Positions 55,236 to 64,000 of a stretch of DNA of 64,000 nucleotides are shown in pieces; position 1 is the first letter of the stretch, and each line of letters starts with the position of its first letter. The notes beneath the pieces were generated by a model. That model saw nothing but the letters and a program-made list of their open reading frames with translations, made no database searches and was not told the origin of the DNA. Position numbers and translations under genes: made by a program. The DNA comes from Chitinophagaceae bacterium (GTDB lineage Bacteria; Bacteroidota; Bacteroidia; Chitinophagales; Chitinophagaceae). The DNA lies in NCBI GenBank assembly GCA_019638475.1, contig JAHBTR010000004.1, forward strand, positions 1 through 64,000. Reading direction: 5' to 3'.

Positions 55236-55991
55236 ATGAAGCAATTTTTTTTATTACTCATATCTATCAGCATCACTATTTTTTCTTTTGCTCAAAATGT
55301 AGATTCACTTTTAAAAGAAGCACAAAATACAGAATATACATTACAAGAACCAGCAGCTTTAGAAAAATACAAAGCAGTATTAGTAGTTGCCCCTAACAAT
55401 ATGAAAGCACTCATAAAAACTACTGAACTAAGTGTTGCTATTGGTACAAGACAAACAGATAAAAAAGAAAAATTATTATACTATCAATCTGCTATGAGTT
55501 TTGCTGAAAGAGCTATTGCCATAGACTCTAATAGTGCAGATGCTAATTATATAACAGCATTGGTATATAGTAAAATGACTGATATAGAAAAAGAAAATAA
55601 AAAAATATCGGCAAATATAAAAGCCACCAAACTGTATGTAGATAAGGCTTTGCACTTAAACAACAATCATGCAAAAGCAGATTATTTAATAGGTAATTGG
55701 CATTTTGAAATGGTTAATTTAGCAGGTGTTAAAAAAACAGCAGTAAAACTATTTTATGGAAGTTTACCAAAAAGCAGTTTAGATTCAGCCATATTTTTTA
55801 TGGAAAAATGTAAAACATTAGACCAATATTATATGCTGAACTATATGACCTTAGCAAAAGCATATATACAAAATGATAAACCAACCAAAGCAATAGAAAT
55901 ATTGCAGCAATTAATAAAACTACCTTTACGCACTGCAGATGATGCAGCTTTAAAAGAAGAAGGCAAAAAAATGCTTACAGAATTACAATAA
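55236..55991 (+). CDS. Exported tetratricopeptide-repeat protein
   Basis: 251 residues from ATG 55236; the longer frame to 55149 runs through a repeat and is rejected. Signal peptide MKQFFLLLISISITIFSFAQ. TPR-type helices cover most of the protein, for example SAMSFAERAIAIDSNSADAN and LAKAYIQNDKPTKAIEILQQ. It is close to the acyl-CoA-binding protein gene (11 nt) and probably in one transcript with it. Partner unknown. Confidence 0.75.
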   Translation: MKQFFLLLISISITIFSFAQNVDSLLKEAQNTEYTLQEPAALEKYKAVLVVAPNNMKALIKTTELSVAIGTRQTDKKEKLLYYQSAMSFAERAIAIDSNSADANYITALVYSKMTDIEKENKKISANIKATKLYVDKALHLNNNHAKADYLIGNWHFEMVNLAGVKKTAVKLFYGSLPKSSLDSAIFFMEKCKTLDQYYMLNYMTLAKAYIQNDKPTKAIEILQQLIKLPLRTADDAALKEEGKKMLTELQ

Positions 55992-56002
55992 AAAATACAA
56001 CT

Positions 56003-56260
56003 ATGGAATTACAACAACTATTTGAACAAGCAGTAACCAACAGTAAATTATTAGCAGCAAAACCCGATAACGATATATTGCTACAGCTATATAGTTTATA
56101 CAAACAAGCCACAGTAGGCGATAATAACGAAGATGCTCCTTCTAATGCTTTTGATTTTGTAGCAAAATTTAAACATGAGGCTTGGAACAAATTAAAAGGC
56201 ATTACCAAAGAAAATGCTATGCAACAATATATAGACTTAGTTAATAAGTTAAAAGGCTAA
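56003..56260 (+). CDS. Acyl-CoA-binding protein
   Basis: 85 residues, the normal ACBP length. It binds long-chain acyl-CoA esters in a four-helix bundle in the cytosol. The family signature is present: LQLYSLYKQATVGD (about residues 27-40) and KFKHEAWNKLKGITKENAMQ (about 56-75), with the ligand-binding Tyr and Lys positions. The gene is intact. It follows an exported TPR gene by 11 nt. Confidence 0.9.
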   Translation: MELQQLFEQAVTNSKLLAAKPDNDILLQLYSLYKQATVGDNNEDAPSNAFDFVAKFKHEAWNKLKGITKENAMQQYIDLVNKLKG

Positions 56261-56291
56261 TCAACTAAGCAATAAATACTGTTTCATTAAT

Positions 56292-56340
56292 CATTGAACA
56301 TTGAACATTGAACATTGAATATTGAACATTGAACATTGAA
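56292..56340. repeat. Seven tandem copies of a 7-base unit
   Basis: Seven exact-length copies of CATTGAA, the fifth starting with T instead of C. It sits at the border between the ACBP gene and the truncated methyltransferase. Confidence 0.9.
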
Positions 56341-56357
56341 TTATACAATGAATAGCT

Positions 56358-57729
56358 TTATTGTTCTTCAATCATGTTTATTTCATCTGTAGTAAGATTA
56401 TACAATTTGTAAACAAGCTGATTAATTTTATCTTCTGCATAAACAATTCTGTTTTTCAGTTGTTCTATTTTTTCAGGTAGTGTTTGAGTTAGTAGCTCTT
56501 TATTCAGTTGCAAAAGTTGTTCAACAAGTTTGATGATGTCGTTTTCTTGTTCTTTTGTAGGATTTGTTTTGATAGGTAATTTTGACAAATAAGGAATATC
56601 AAAACGTAAATATCCGCCTGACATATGTGTATTGTCAAATTTTGTTTTGAAATAATAATTGAGAAGTTTTGAGTTTAATAAACCCAATAAATACTTACTA
56701 TTTACTTTAGGATTTATAATTAATGACGATTTACCCAAGTAATGTTTTTCATAGTCAATCGTTGCTTGAATAGATTTCGTAAGTCTTGCAATAATTATTT
56801 TTTCCTTTTGTTCAAATAAGTTAATTACAGAGTTTGAGTAAATACTTTTTTGAATATATTCTCCTTGCCACGAAATTCCATAAGATTTAATATCTGCTGT
56901 TTGTAAAACTTTTTCATAATTTTCTTTTTCATTCTTTTTCAATTTTTCAAAATCTTCTTTTTGTATTTTGTATGATTTAAAGCCTGTTATTGAAGTTCCC
57001 CAAACAAATTTTTCACATAGACCTCCTAACTCTTTTTCATTTTTCTCAAGTTTTCCAATAAGAGAAAGGTTATTTTTATTAAATGTAGTTGAAATAATGA
57101 AATCCGTTTTTTCAGTTATCTCTTTTTGCTTTATAGTATTGAAGTCTTCGTCTAAAAATGTTTCCATGCTTTGAGGGTATGCTAATTTAATTTCATTTTT
57201 TTTTATTAAATTTTTTATTAAGGAACAGTAAAACAGGATATGTTCCAACATTTCCAAAGACTTTAAGTTTTGAAACATCTTTTATTTCACTAATACTACT
57301 TTCTTTTATTAAATATTCTCTCAATTTCAATCCCATATTTGTTGCTAAAAATGTATTGGGAATGATAAAGCCAAATTTTCCATTTGATTTAAGTAATTTG
57401 TGTCCTAACTCAATAAATGGAATATAAAGACTATATTTTTCTTTTGTATTTGCAGAATGATATTTTCCTTTGAAATAAGTAATTTCATTTTCACTTATTA
57501 AACGATAATCAACATAAGGTGGATTGCCAATAATACAATCAAAACCACCTATAAAATCACGTCTGGTTTGTGTTTCATTATCATCTCCTTTTCTGTAAAA
57601 CTCTTTTTGCTCATCAAATCTTTTTATCAAAGATTTTATTTTTATCAAAGCTGCTTCTTTCGTTTGCATGTATAGCTTTTTTTCTACAGTAAAAAGTGGA
57701 TCTAATGTTTTATTAGTACTACCACACAA
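56358..57729 (-). pseudogene. Truncated, frameshifted type IIG-like (Eco57I-type) methyltransferase
   Basis: The 5' part (57193-57729) carries the adenine methyltransferase motif GNPPYVDYRLI and FGFIIPNTFLA, then ends NKKFNKKK at a run of nine A (minus strand). In another frame the protein continues NEIKLAYPQSMETF and runs to 56358 with a target-recognition-like region (LKSYKIQKEDFEKLKK-type sequence and GGYLRFDIPYLSKLPI). The N-terminal nuclease, helical region and AdoMet-binding motif I are missing upstream of 57729, so the locus is a remnant even if the homopolymer slip is reversible. Confidence 0.8.
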
Positions 57730-57955
57730 TGCTCAAATGTACATAACAAGTTTTGGATATAACTTAGTAAAAAGAAAAATCTTATATGCACTAAGTTTTA
57801 ATAGATTGGTTGATGATGCTAAATAATAGATTATACCAATCAAATAAAATTTAAACTAAATCTATTTCACTTTACTATTTCATTTAGTTTTTCAAACAGC
57901 AATTACTCAATTTCAAGTATCTAACTAAAGAAATAAGATTATTTACAAATTCAGT

Positions 57956-57963
57956 TATATTTG
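57956..57963 (+). promoter_or_regulatory. -7 promoter box of the matrixin gene
   Basis: TATATTTG matches TAnnTTTG and lies 16 nt before the start codon. No clear -33 TTTG is seen. Confidence 0.5.
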
Positions 57964-57979
57964 CCTCAAATATTTTTTT

Positions 57980-60664
57980 ATGACAAAGAGATTTTTACTT
58001 ACAGTAGCCATTCTTTTACAAATTACTTGTTTATTTTCTCAAGCACTATATCAGGTAGATAATGAGGAAAAAGCAGTGAATGCTACTTTAATTATAGAAG
58101 GAAAAGTAGTAGATAAAGTTTCATTTTGGAATGAAACACAAACCATGATTTATACTTCTAATAAAATAAAAGTATATAAGGTTTTTAAAGGAGAAATTAA
58201 TACAGATTATATTGAAGTAATTACAGAAGGTGGCACTATTGGAGAATATGCAGTTCATGCAAGCGATTTGCTTGAATTAGTAAATGAACAAGAAGGAGTA
58301 TTTTTTTGTTTTCCAAATATAAAAGCAAGAAAATCGCCAACTACCAATAAAGTTTTATTTGATGTATATTCAAGCTCTCAAGGTTTTTGGATATATAATT
58401 TATATGAAAATAAAGCTACAGACCCTTTTAATACTTATCAAGGTATTACTACTACTGTATATCCTTTATTAAAGCAATTAACAGGACAAGATTATGTAGT
58501 AAAAGACCCTACCTTTAATGTAGAAGGTCAGAAACAAGCACAGCAAACACAAGCACAAAAAGTGTTATTCCCATCTATTACTTCATTTTCACCATCTACA
58601 GTACATGGAGGAGCTATGAGAGATGCAGTAAATAATGTACTAACAATTACTGGTAGTGGATTTGGGACTTTTACAGGAACAGCTGCAGTTTTATTTAATG
58701 ATGGAAATACTTCACCAGGTACAGATTATCCAGTAGCTGCAAATGATGCTCAATTATCGCCATTAATTATTTCATGGACAGATACAGAAATTAAAGTAAA
58801 AGTACCAGCAAGAGCAAGTTCAGGATTTTTTAAAGTAAGAGACCAATCTGGAAGTATTGCTTATTCACCTGATTACTTAAATGTATTTTTTGGAATAATC
58901 AATTTTACAACACAATCTGGAGGTATTTATCATACTAAAGAATTTAATTTGATGAATATGGATGGTATAGGAGGCTATACTATTTATTATAGCAGTAGTA
59001 CAGCAGGCAATGGTGTTAATTTTGATGGAAGTACTGCAAAATTAGCTTTTCAAAGAGCATTAAATACATGGAAAGAAATTGCTGGTTTTAATATTACAGA
59101 AGGCGGCTCTACAGTAAACCAAGCAGTTAGTTCAGGTGCAGTATGCACCATCATGTATGATAACCAAAATACAGGTAATAATCCTTTACCATCAGGAGTT
59201 TTAGCAGTGTGTTATTCTTATCCAGAAGTATGCAATAGCAATGTAGCTAATATACAAGGCAGAAGAAAAAAGTTTGATATAGTAGTAAGAAATAATGCAG
59301 TATCTCAAGGTTCTACTTCTTTTAATAATGGACCTTGCCCTTCTCTTTCATCTATAGGAGTTAATACAAATTCACCAATAGATTTAGAAACTGTATTATT
59401 ACATGAATTAGGTCATGCTATAGGACTTGCTCACGTTAATTCAGGTCCAATGGGTGCTGGTTTAGGAAATACCAATCCAGGCTCTGTTATGCACTATGCA
59501 ATTTCAGGAAGTAATAGACGTACATCGCCTGATGCTTCACCAAAAGCTGGAGCAAACTATTCTATACAACCACAAAGCAATAGTTATGGTACTTGTACTT
59601 CACTTACTGAAATGATTCCTTTAACTACTATTGCAGAGCCAAAAGATGATTGCCCACTTTCATTTCCTACTTCTGCTACACCTAATCCTACTACAGTATC
59701 TTTTGATATGGTACACTCTACCAGTAACGTAAAAGTTGACCCTGAGCTTACACAAATTAGATGTGATGCTGTAGGTACAGCCATTACTAACAATACTTAT
59801 TATGTAGTTAAAACAAATGATAATGCTGGTAGTGCTACACTTTCTATTATGGTTTCTGGTTATGCTACTTCACCTGCTGCTTTGGCAAATTGCACACACA
59901 GCACACTTCCTGCTTCTGGATTTAGATTAAGTGTGTATAAAGTAAATAGTTGCCCTACTGCTAGTAGTTTTCCTAATCCTGTAGCATGTAGAACATTTGC
60001 TGGTAATGGTCCAATAGCAGATATTACAGGTTTACAAGCAAATACTACTTACTTAATTTATATTGGAGCTATTGAAAATACCAAAGCTGTATTTGATTTA
60101 ACTTTTAGTGGTTCAGCATTACTACCTATTAAATTAAGTTCATTTACAGGTGCTACAAAATCAGATTTTAATAATTTAGACTGGGTAGTTGAACAAGTAA
60201 TTAATGTAGATAAAATAGTTATAGAAAGAAGTAGCAATGGCACTGAGTTTAATGCAATTGGCGAAATAAAAGGCAATGAAGCATATCTTAAAAAAGGAAA
60301 CTTTAAAGATTATAAACCATATATCATCAGCTATTATCGTTTAAAAATAATTAATACAGATGGTAGTGCAGAATATTCTAAAACCATAGTTCTAAAAAGA
60401 AATGACAAAGTATTATTTACTGTAAACCCTAATCCTGCAACTACTTATTCAGAAATACAAATATCATCTGAAATAAAAGGCAAATACAGTTTAATGATAT
60501 ATAATATTAATGGACAAGCTATTTATAAAAAAGACATCATTATAAACCCAGGCATCAATAGCCATAAAATAAATACAGCTGCTTTTGCTAAAGGGGTATA
60601 TCGTATAGTATTATTTAATGAACAAAATACCAATGCTCATTCAAACACATTAATAGTACAATAG
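57980..60664 (+). CDS. Secreted matrixin-like metalloprotease with TIG and T9SS domains
   Basis: 894 residues. Signal peptide, then an N-terminal region of about 170 residues. An IPT/TIG beta-sandwich follows (FSPSTVHGGAMRDAVNNVLT with GSGFGTF). The zinc protease domain has the HExxHxxGxxH-type site LLHELGHAIGLAHVNSG near residue 475 and the Met-turn SVMHYAI. The C-terminal sorting domain (VNPNPATTYSEIQISS ... FAKGVYRIVLFN) is of the T9SS type A form. The protein should be secreted across the outer membrane. Substrate unknown. Confidence 0.88.
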   Translation: MTKRFLLTVAILLQITCLFSQALYQVDNEEKAVNATLIIEGKVVDKVSFWNETQTMIYTSNKIKVYKVFKGEINTDYIEVITEGGTIGEYAVHASDLLELVNEQEGVFFCFPNIKARKSPTTNKVLFDVYSSSQGFWIYNLYENKATDPFNTYQGITTTVYPLLKQLTGQDYVVKDPTFNVEGQKQAQQTQAQKVLFPSITSFSPSTVHGGAMRDAVNNVLTITGSGFGTFTGTAAVLFNDGNTSPGTDYPVAANDAQLSPLIISWTDTEIKVKVPARASSGFFKVRDQSGSIAYSPDYLNVFFGIINFTTQSGGIYHTKEFNLMNMDGIGGYTIYYSSSTAGNGVNFDGSTAKLAFQRALNTWKEIAGFNITEGGSTVNQAVSSGAVCTIMYDNQNTGNNPLPSGVLAVCYSYPEVCNSNVANIQGRRKKFDIVVRNNAVSQGSTSFNNGPCPSLSSIGVNTNSPIDLETVLLHELGHAIGLAHVNSGPMGAGLGNTNPGSVMHYAISGSNRRTSPDASPKAGANYSIQPQSNSYGTCTSLTEMIPLTTIAEPKDDCPLSFPTSATPNPTTVSFDMVHSTSNVKVDPELTQIRCDAVGTAITNNTYYVVKTNDNAGSATLSIMVSGYATSPAALANCTHSTLPASGFRLSVYKVNSCPTASSFPNPVACRTFAGNGPIADITGLQANTTYLIYIGAIENTKAVFDLTFSGSALLPIKLSSFTGATKSDFNNLDWVVEQVINVDKIVIERSSNGTEFNAIGEIKGNEAYLKKGNFKDYKPYIISYYRLKIINTDGSAEYSKTIVLKRNDKVLFTVNPNPATTYSEIQISSEIKGKYSLMIYNINGQAIYKKDIIINPGINSHKINTAAFAKGVYRIVLFNEQNTNAHSNTLIVQ

Positions 60665-60685
60665 ATTTATAACCAATATTTTACT

Positions 60686-60720
60686 AAGAAAAGTACATCA
60701 TTATAAGATGTACTTTTCTT
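60686..60720 (+). terminator. Terminator after the matrixin gene
   Basis: A 14 bp stem AAGAAAAGTACATC / GATGTACTTTTCTT with a 7 nt loop, followed by T residues. Confidence 0.8.
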
Positions 60721-60768
60721 TTTATAACTAAATAGCTGATTTTCAATAACGTAGAATATTTTTTTTTC

Positions 60769-60799
60769 TTTGTTATAAAAAAATACTCCCTTACTTTTG
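60769..60799 (+). promoter_or_regulatory. Promoter of rpmI-rplT
   Basis: TTTG at 60769-60772, a 19 nt spacer and TACTTTTG at 60792-60799 form a full Bacteroidota promoter. Transcription would start near 60806. Confidence 0.75.
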
Positions 60800-60805
60800 C
60801 ACTCC

Positions 60806-60893
60806 TAAAAAATTTATTACCCACAAGGCTCTACAAGTGTCTCATCTGTTTGAGAACGCCAGCAGGGTGTAATCTTAAAATAAGATTATTTTA
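60806..60893 (+). promoter_or_regulatory. Structured leader of rpmI-rplT
   Basis: Within about 87 nt ATTACCC (60816-60822) can pair with GGGTGTAAT (60865-60873), closing a region with hairpin TCTCA-TCTGTT-TGAGA (60840-60855). A further perfect hairpin AATCTTA-AAA-TAAGATT (60871-60887) ends 5 nt before the L35 start codon. The AAT at 60871-60873 is shared, so the folds compete. Autoregulation by L20 is known in other phyla; here it is inferred from structure and position. Confidence 0.5.
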
Positions 60894-61090
60894 TGCCTAA
60901 AGTAAAAACAAATTCAAGTGCCAAAAAAAGATTTAAAATAACAGGCACAGGTGAAATTACTTTTCAAAAACCTTTTAAGCGTCACATTTTAACCAAAAAA
61001 TCTAAAAAACGTAAACGCAATCTTAATAAAAAAGGTATTGTTGGTTCTGCTAACAAAGATTTTGTTCAAAGATTATTGAGATTAAAATAA
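60893..61090 (+). CDS. rpmI: Ribosomal protein bL35
   Basis: 65 residues, [20 protein letters not shown] at the start and a basic C-terminal half ([18 protein letters not shown]), all typical of bL35 of the large subunit. It is the first gene of an rpmI-rplT operon with its own promoter. The translation initiation factor gene infC, usually just upstream in bacteria, is not present here; a T9SS protease gene takes that position. Confidence 0.96.
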   Translation: MPKVKTNSSAKKRFKITGTGEITFQKPFKRHILTKKSKKRKRNLNKKGIVGSANKDFVQRLLRLK

Positions 61091-61180
61091 ACTCAGCTAA
61101 AAAGAAAAGTAAACAACAACATTATTTCACCAATTCGGATTAAATAATTACTAATGCCGAATTTTAAATAAATTAAAAAT

Positions 61181-61525
61181 ATGCCACGTTCAGTAAATGC
61201 AGTTGCTTCAAGAGCACGCCGCAAAAGAATATTAAAACAAGCCAAAGGCTTTTATGGCAAACGTAAAAATGTATATACCGTTGCCAAAAATATAGTTGAA
61301 AAAGGTCTTACATACAGCTATGTGGGTCGTAAATTAAAGAAAAGAGAATACCGCCAATTATGGATTGCTCGTATTAATGCAGCAGTAAGAGAAGAAGGTT
61401 TAACATACAGCCAATTTATCAATAAACTTTCTGCAAAAGGTATTGAACTAAACAGAAAAGTATTGGCAGATTTAGCTATGAACAATCCAGAAAGTTTCAA
61501 AGCTTTAGTAGCTTCTGTTAAATAA
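61181..61525 (+). CDS. rplT: Ribosomal protein bL20
   Basis: 114 residues. It starts [20 protein letters not shown] and continues [20 protein letters not shown], then the globular part [20 protein letters not shown] and [13 protein letters not shown], typical of bL20, which is needed for 50S assembly. It is 90 nt after rpmI and is followed by a terminator. Confidence 0.97.
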   Translation: MPRSVNAVASRARRKRILKQAKGFYGKRKNVYTVAKNIVEKGLTYSYVGRKLKKREYRQLWIARINAAVREEGLTYSQFINKLSAKGIELNRKVLADLAMNNPESFKALVASVK

Positions 61526-61548
61526 TATCAACACTTAAATACTTATAC

Positions 61549-61579
61549 AAAGTCGGAGAATAAATTCTCTGACTTTTTT
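61549..61579 (+). terminator. Terminator after rplT
   Basis: AAAGTCGGAGAA and TTCTCTGACTTT (one mismatch) enclose TAAA, followed by T residues. Confidence 0.85.
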
Positions 61580-61604
61580 ATTACTATTGCATAGCACAAA
61601 TTAT

Positions 61605-61612
61605 TACTTTTG
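61605..61612 (+). promoter_or_regulatory. -7 promoter box of the arginine decarboxylase gene
   Basis: TACTTTTG matches TAnnTTTG, 49 nt before the ATG at 61662. No well-spaced -33 box is seen. Confidence 0.45.
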
Positions 61613-61661
61613 TTTCTCAGATATAAAGTATCTTTTAATTTTTTAATTGTTAGTTAAAAGA

Positions 61662-63092
61662 ATGACAAACAGCTATACTTCCTTGGTAAACCAAACCTTT
61701 CACTTTCCACAAGAAGGGTTTGCCATTAATGATGAAAATGATTACTTAGAATTTAATGGTATTAATCTAAAGCCTATTATTGAAAAATATGGCACTCCTT
61801 TAAAACTTACTTACTTACCCAAAATAGGTATGCAAATAAATAAAGCAAAGCAAATGTTTGCCAATGCTTTTAAAAAACATAAGTATGAAGGAATGTACAA
61901 CTATTGCTATTGTACTAAAAGTTCTCATTTTTCTTTTGTGGTAGAAGAAGCCTTAAAACATGGTATTAATTTAGAAACTTCTTATGCCTATGATATTGAA
62001 ATAGTCAATCAGTTATACAAAAGAAGAAAAATAAATAAAGACACTTTTATTATTTGTAATGGCTTTAAACAAAAAGCATATACTTCAAGAATTATTAAAT
62101 TAATAAATGCTGGATTTAAAAATGTAATACCAGTATTAGATAATAAAGAAGAATTACAAGCATATAAAAGAGGTATAAAACAACCTGTTGGTATTGGTAT
62201 TAGAATAGCAGCAGAAGAAGAACCTACTTTTCCTTTTTATACATCAAGATTAGGTATTAGAGCAAAAGATATTTTAGAATTTTATGTAGATGAAATAGAA
62301 GGAAATGAAAATAAATTTTATTTAAAAATGCTACACGTTTTTTTAAATAAAGGCATCAAAGATGATATTTATTATTGGAGTGAATTAAATAAAATCATCA
62401 ACCTATATTGTCAATTAAAAAAGATTTGCCCTGAATTAGATTCTATCAATATTGGTGGAGGTTTTCCTATAAAACATTCATTAGGTTTTGAATATGATTA
62501 TCAATTTATGATAAATGAAATAGTTGGTAACATAAAGAAAACTTGCAAAAAAGCAAAAGTGCCAGTACCAAATATTTTTACAGAATTTGGCAGTTTTACT
62601 GTAGGCGAAAGTATGGCACATATTTATAGTGTAATAGGAGAGAAAAGACAAAATGATAGAGAAACATGGTATATGATAGACTCTTCTTTTATTACCACTT
62701 TACCAGATACTTGGGGTATTGGAGAAAAATTTTTATTGCTACCTATTAATAAATGGGACAATGAATACCATAGAGTAGTATTAGGAGGAATTACTTGCGA
62801 TAGCCATGACTATTACGATAGTGAAGAACATATAAAAGAAGTATTTTTACCTAAAAGAAAAAGCAACAATAAAGAAGATATAATAAACAAAGAACCACTG
62901 TATATAGGCTTTTTTCATACAGGGGCTTATCAAGACCAAATAAGTGGTTATGGAGGAATAAAACATTGCTTAATACCCTCTCCTAAACACATTATTATAG
63001 AACATGATAAAAATGGCAACCTCATTGACTGGGTTTATGCCAAAGAACAAACAGCAGCAAGTATGCTGAAAATTTTAGGATACTTACGTTAA
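61662..63092 (+). CDS. speA: Arginine decarboxylase, fold III PLP enzyme
   Basis: 476 residues from ATG 61662; an in-frame TTG at 61647 is less likely. It converts arginine to agmatine for polyamine synthesis. PLP lysine region YNYCYCTKSSHFSFVVEEAL, ETSYAYDIEIVNQL, phosphate-binding INIGGGFPIK and the C-terminal substrate-site block GGITCDSHDYY, with GFFHTGAYQDQISGYGGI, fit the short Bacteroidota-type decarboxylases. Diaminopimelate or another basic amino acid cannot be fully excluded as substrate. Confidence 0.85.
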   Translation: MTNSYTSLVNQTFHFPQEGFAINDENDYLEFNGINLKPIIEKYGTPLKLTYLPKIGMQINKAKQMFANAFKKHKYEGMYNYCYCTKSSHFSFVVEEALKHGINLETSYAYDIEIVNQLYKRRKINKDTFIICNGFKQKAYTSRIIKLINAGFKNVIPVLDNKEELQAYKRGIKQPVGIGIRIAAEEEPTFPFYTSRLGIRAKDILEFYVDEIEGNENKFYLKMLHVFLNKGIKDDIYYWSELNKIINLYCQLKKICPELDSINIGGGFPIKHSLGFEYDYQFMINEIVGNIKKTCKKAKVPVPNIFTEFGSFTVGESMAHIYSVIGEKRQNDRETWYMIDSSFITTLPDTWGIGEKFLLLPINKWDNEYHRVVLGGITCDSHDYYDSEEHIKEVFLPKRKSNNKEDIINKEPLYIGFFHTGAYQDQISGYGGIKHCLIPSPKHIIIEHDKNGNLIDWVYAKEQTAASMLKILGYLR

Positions 63093-63115
63093 TTATTTTT
63101 TACAAAAATTACAAC

Positions 63116-63850
63116 ATGAAAAAAACATTTTTTCTTCTTGCATTATTGCCTATAATGGCAATGGCACAAACAACTAAGCCAAAACCAAAATCACCTGTTG
63201 CAAAAGCCAACCCACAAGTAGTTGCAAAACCTACTAATGCACTTACAACAGGATTGGATTCTTTAAGCTATGCTTTAGGCACAAGAATTGCTTTAAACTT
63301 AGCTGCCAATAATATAGATACTTTAAGTTACAATGCTTTTGTAGCAGGTATTAAAGACGTACTGAAAAAAAGTAATTTAAAATTTGATGATAATACCTGC
63401 AACAATATTATTAATACTAAACTACAAGAACTTGCTAATATGAAAGCTACCAAAGAAAAAGCAGCCAGTGAAAAATTTCTGACAGAAAATAAAAAGAAAC
63501 CTGGCATTACAGTAACCCCAAGTGGATTACAATATGAAGTAATTACTATGGGTACTGGCATAAAACCTACTTTACAAGATACAGTAGTTTGTCATTATCG
63601 TGGTACTTTAATTAATGGACTTGAATTTGATAATAGCTATTCAAGAGGAGAGCCTATTACATTTCCTGTAACAGGTGTTATTAAAGGCTGGACAGAGGCT
63701 TTACAGTTGATGCCACAAGGCAGTAAATGGAAATTATATATTCCATCTGAATTAGGTTATGGAGATAGAGGAGCAGGAAATGATATACCTGGTGGTGCTG
63801 CATTAATTTTTGAAGTAGAATTGGTTGGAGTAAAAACAGCTGCTCATTAA
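63116..63850 (+). CDS. Exported FKBP-type peptidyl-prolyl isomerase
   Basis: 244 residues. Signal peptide MKKTFFLLALLPIMAMAQ, a Lys/Pro linker, an N-terminal FKBP dimerisation region (LSYALGTRIALNLAANNIDT), then the FKBP domain: VTPSGLQYEVITMGTG, VCHYRGTLINGLEFDNSYSR, VIKGWTEALQLMPQGSKWKL, YGDRGAGNDIPGGAALIFEV. All active-site aromatic and Asp positions are visible. It is a periplasmic folding helper of the FkpA/Mip type. It starts 23 nt after the decarboxylase gene and may share its transcript. Confidence 0.92.
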   Translation: MKKTFFLLALLPIMAMAQTTKPKPKSPVAKANPQVVAKPTNALTTGLDSLSYALGTRIALNLAANNIDTLSYNAFVAGIKDVLKKSNLKFDDNTCNNIINTKLQELANMKATKEKAASEKFLTENKKKPGITVTPSGLQYEVITMGTGIKPTLQDTVVCHYRGTLINGLEFDNSYSRGEPITFPVTGVIKGWTEALQLMPQGSKWKLYIPSELGYGDRGAGNDIPGGAALIFEVELVGVKTAAH

Positions 63851-63894
63851 TTATACTTATTGAAGTGCTAAAAATATTTGCATAATACTTAACT

Positions 63895-63927
63895 AAGTTT
63901 ACTGAACTATTATCAGTAAACTTTTTT
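63895..63927 (+). terminator. Terminator after the FKBP gene
   Basis: AAGTTTACTGA / TCAGTAAACTT with a 7 nt loop, followed by a T-run. The remaining bases to the window end show no gene. Confidence 0.8.
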
Positions 63928-64000
63928 GTTTTATACTAAATTACTTTATTACAAAAAAAGACTTCTTACAGCACCATACTATAAAAATATGCACCTATTT

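Overview
The window comes from an AT-rich bacterium of the phylum Bacteroidota, most likely a Chitinophagales/Chitinophagaceae-type lineage. Supporting signs are two secreted proteins with type IX secretion (T9SS) C-terminal sorting domains, promoters of the Bacteroidota type (-7 box TAnnTTTG), DUF4476 and BT4734-like protein families, and a short lysine/arginine-rich ribosome-type protein typical of the phylum. Species cannot be named from this sequence.

Positions 1-12432 form an accessory block and hold the main discovery. All protein genes from 115 to 11103 lie on the minus strand and are split into units by long imperfect palindromes (A 1-123, B 1123-1260, C 6941-7077, D 10048-10247) that look like integron attC sites. 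A divergent tyrosine recombinase (11362-12432, plus strand) sits at the head of the array, as IntI does in an integron, although it lacks the extra IntI segment. In the three units that can be tested, the first 9-10 bases are exactly complementary to the inner box of the unit's own terminal palindrome. This is the relation expected if each unit once existed as a circular cassette. A Bacteroidota-type promoter at the proposed attI points into the array. The cargo is defence-like: a YD-type exported protein, a BT4734-like primase-family protein with a structured RNA and a reverse transcriptase, a complete type III restriction-modification operon with its own regulator, and a membrane protein with a lysozyme-like motif.

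Positions 12433-20283 return to core genes: a MITE-like palindromic element, acyl-CoA dehydrogenase, recN, a TPR protein, ccmC with a CcmD-like partner, and glutamate dehydrogenase with tandem terminators. Positions 20284-22631 hold ndk followed by a decayed island beside tRNA-Ser(GCT): a dead toxin-antitoxin pair, a structured intergenic element and an integrase broken by a stop codon.

Positions 22766-39050 hold rpoC without rpoB next to it, an ATP-grasp/amidotransferase pair, HU, a TPR protein, a 29-residue basic protein, rng behind a hairpin that hides a perfect Shine-Dalgarno sequence, truA, a DUF4476 protein and an M1 peptidase. Positions 39352-49806 hold a giant beta-helix T9SS protein and a small partner, radA, a second decayed toxin gene with its antitoxin, comF, a deaminase and a STAS protein.

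Positions 49894-64000 hold clpC, a LolD-type ABC ATPase, a cobalamin adenosyltransferase, hppD, a TPR protein with an acyl-CoA-binding protein, a truncated and frameshifted type IIG-like methyltransferase beside a 7-base tandem repeat, a T9SS matrixin protease, rpmI-rplT with a structured leader, an arginine decarboxylase and an FKBP-type isomerase.
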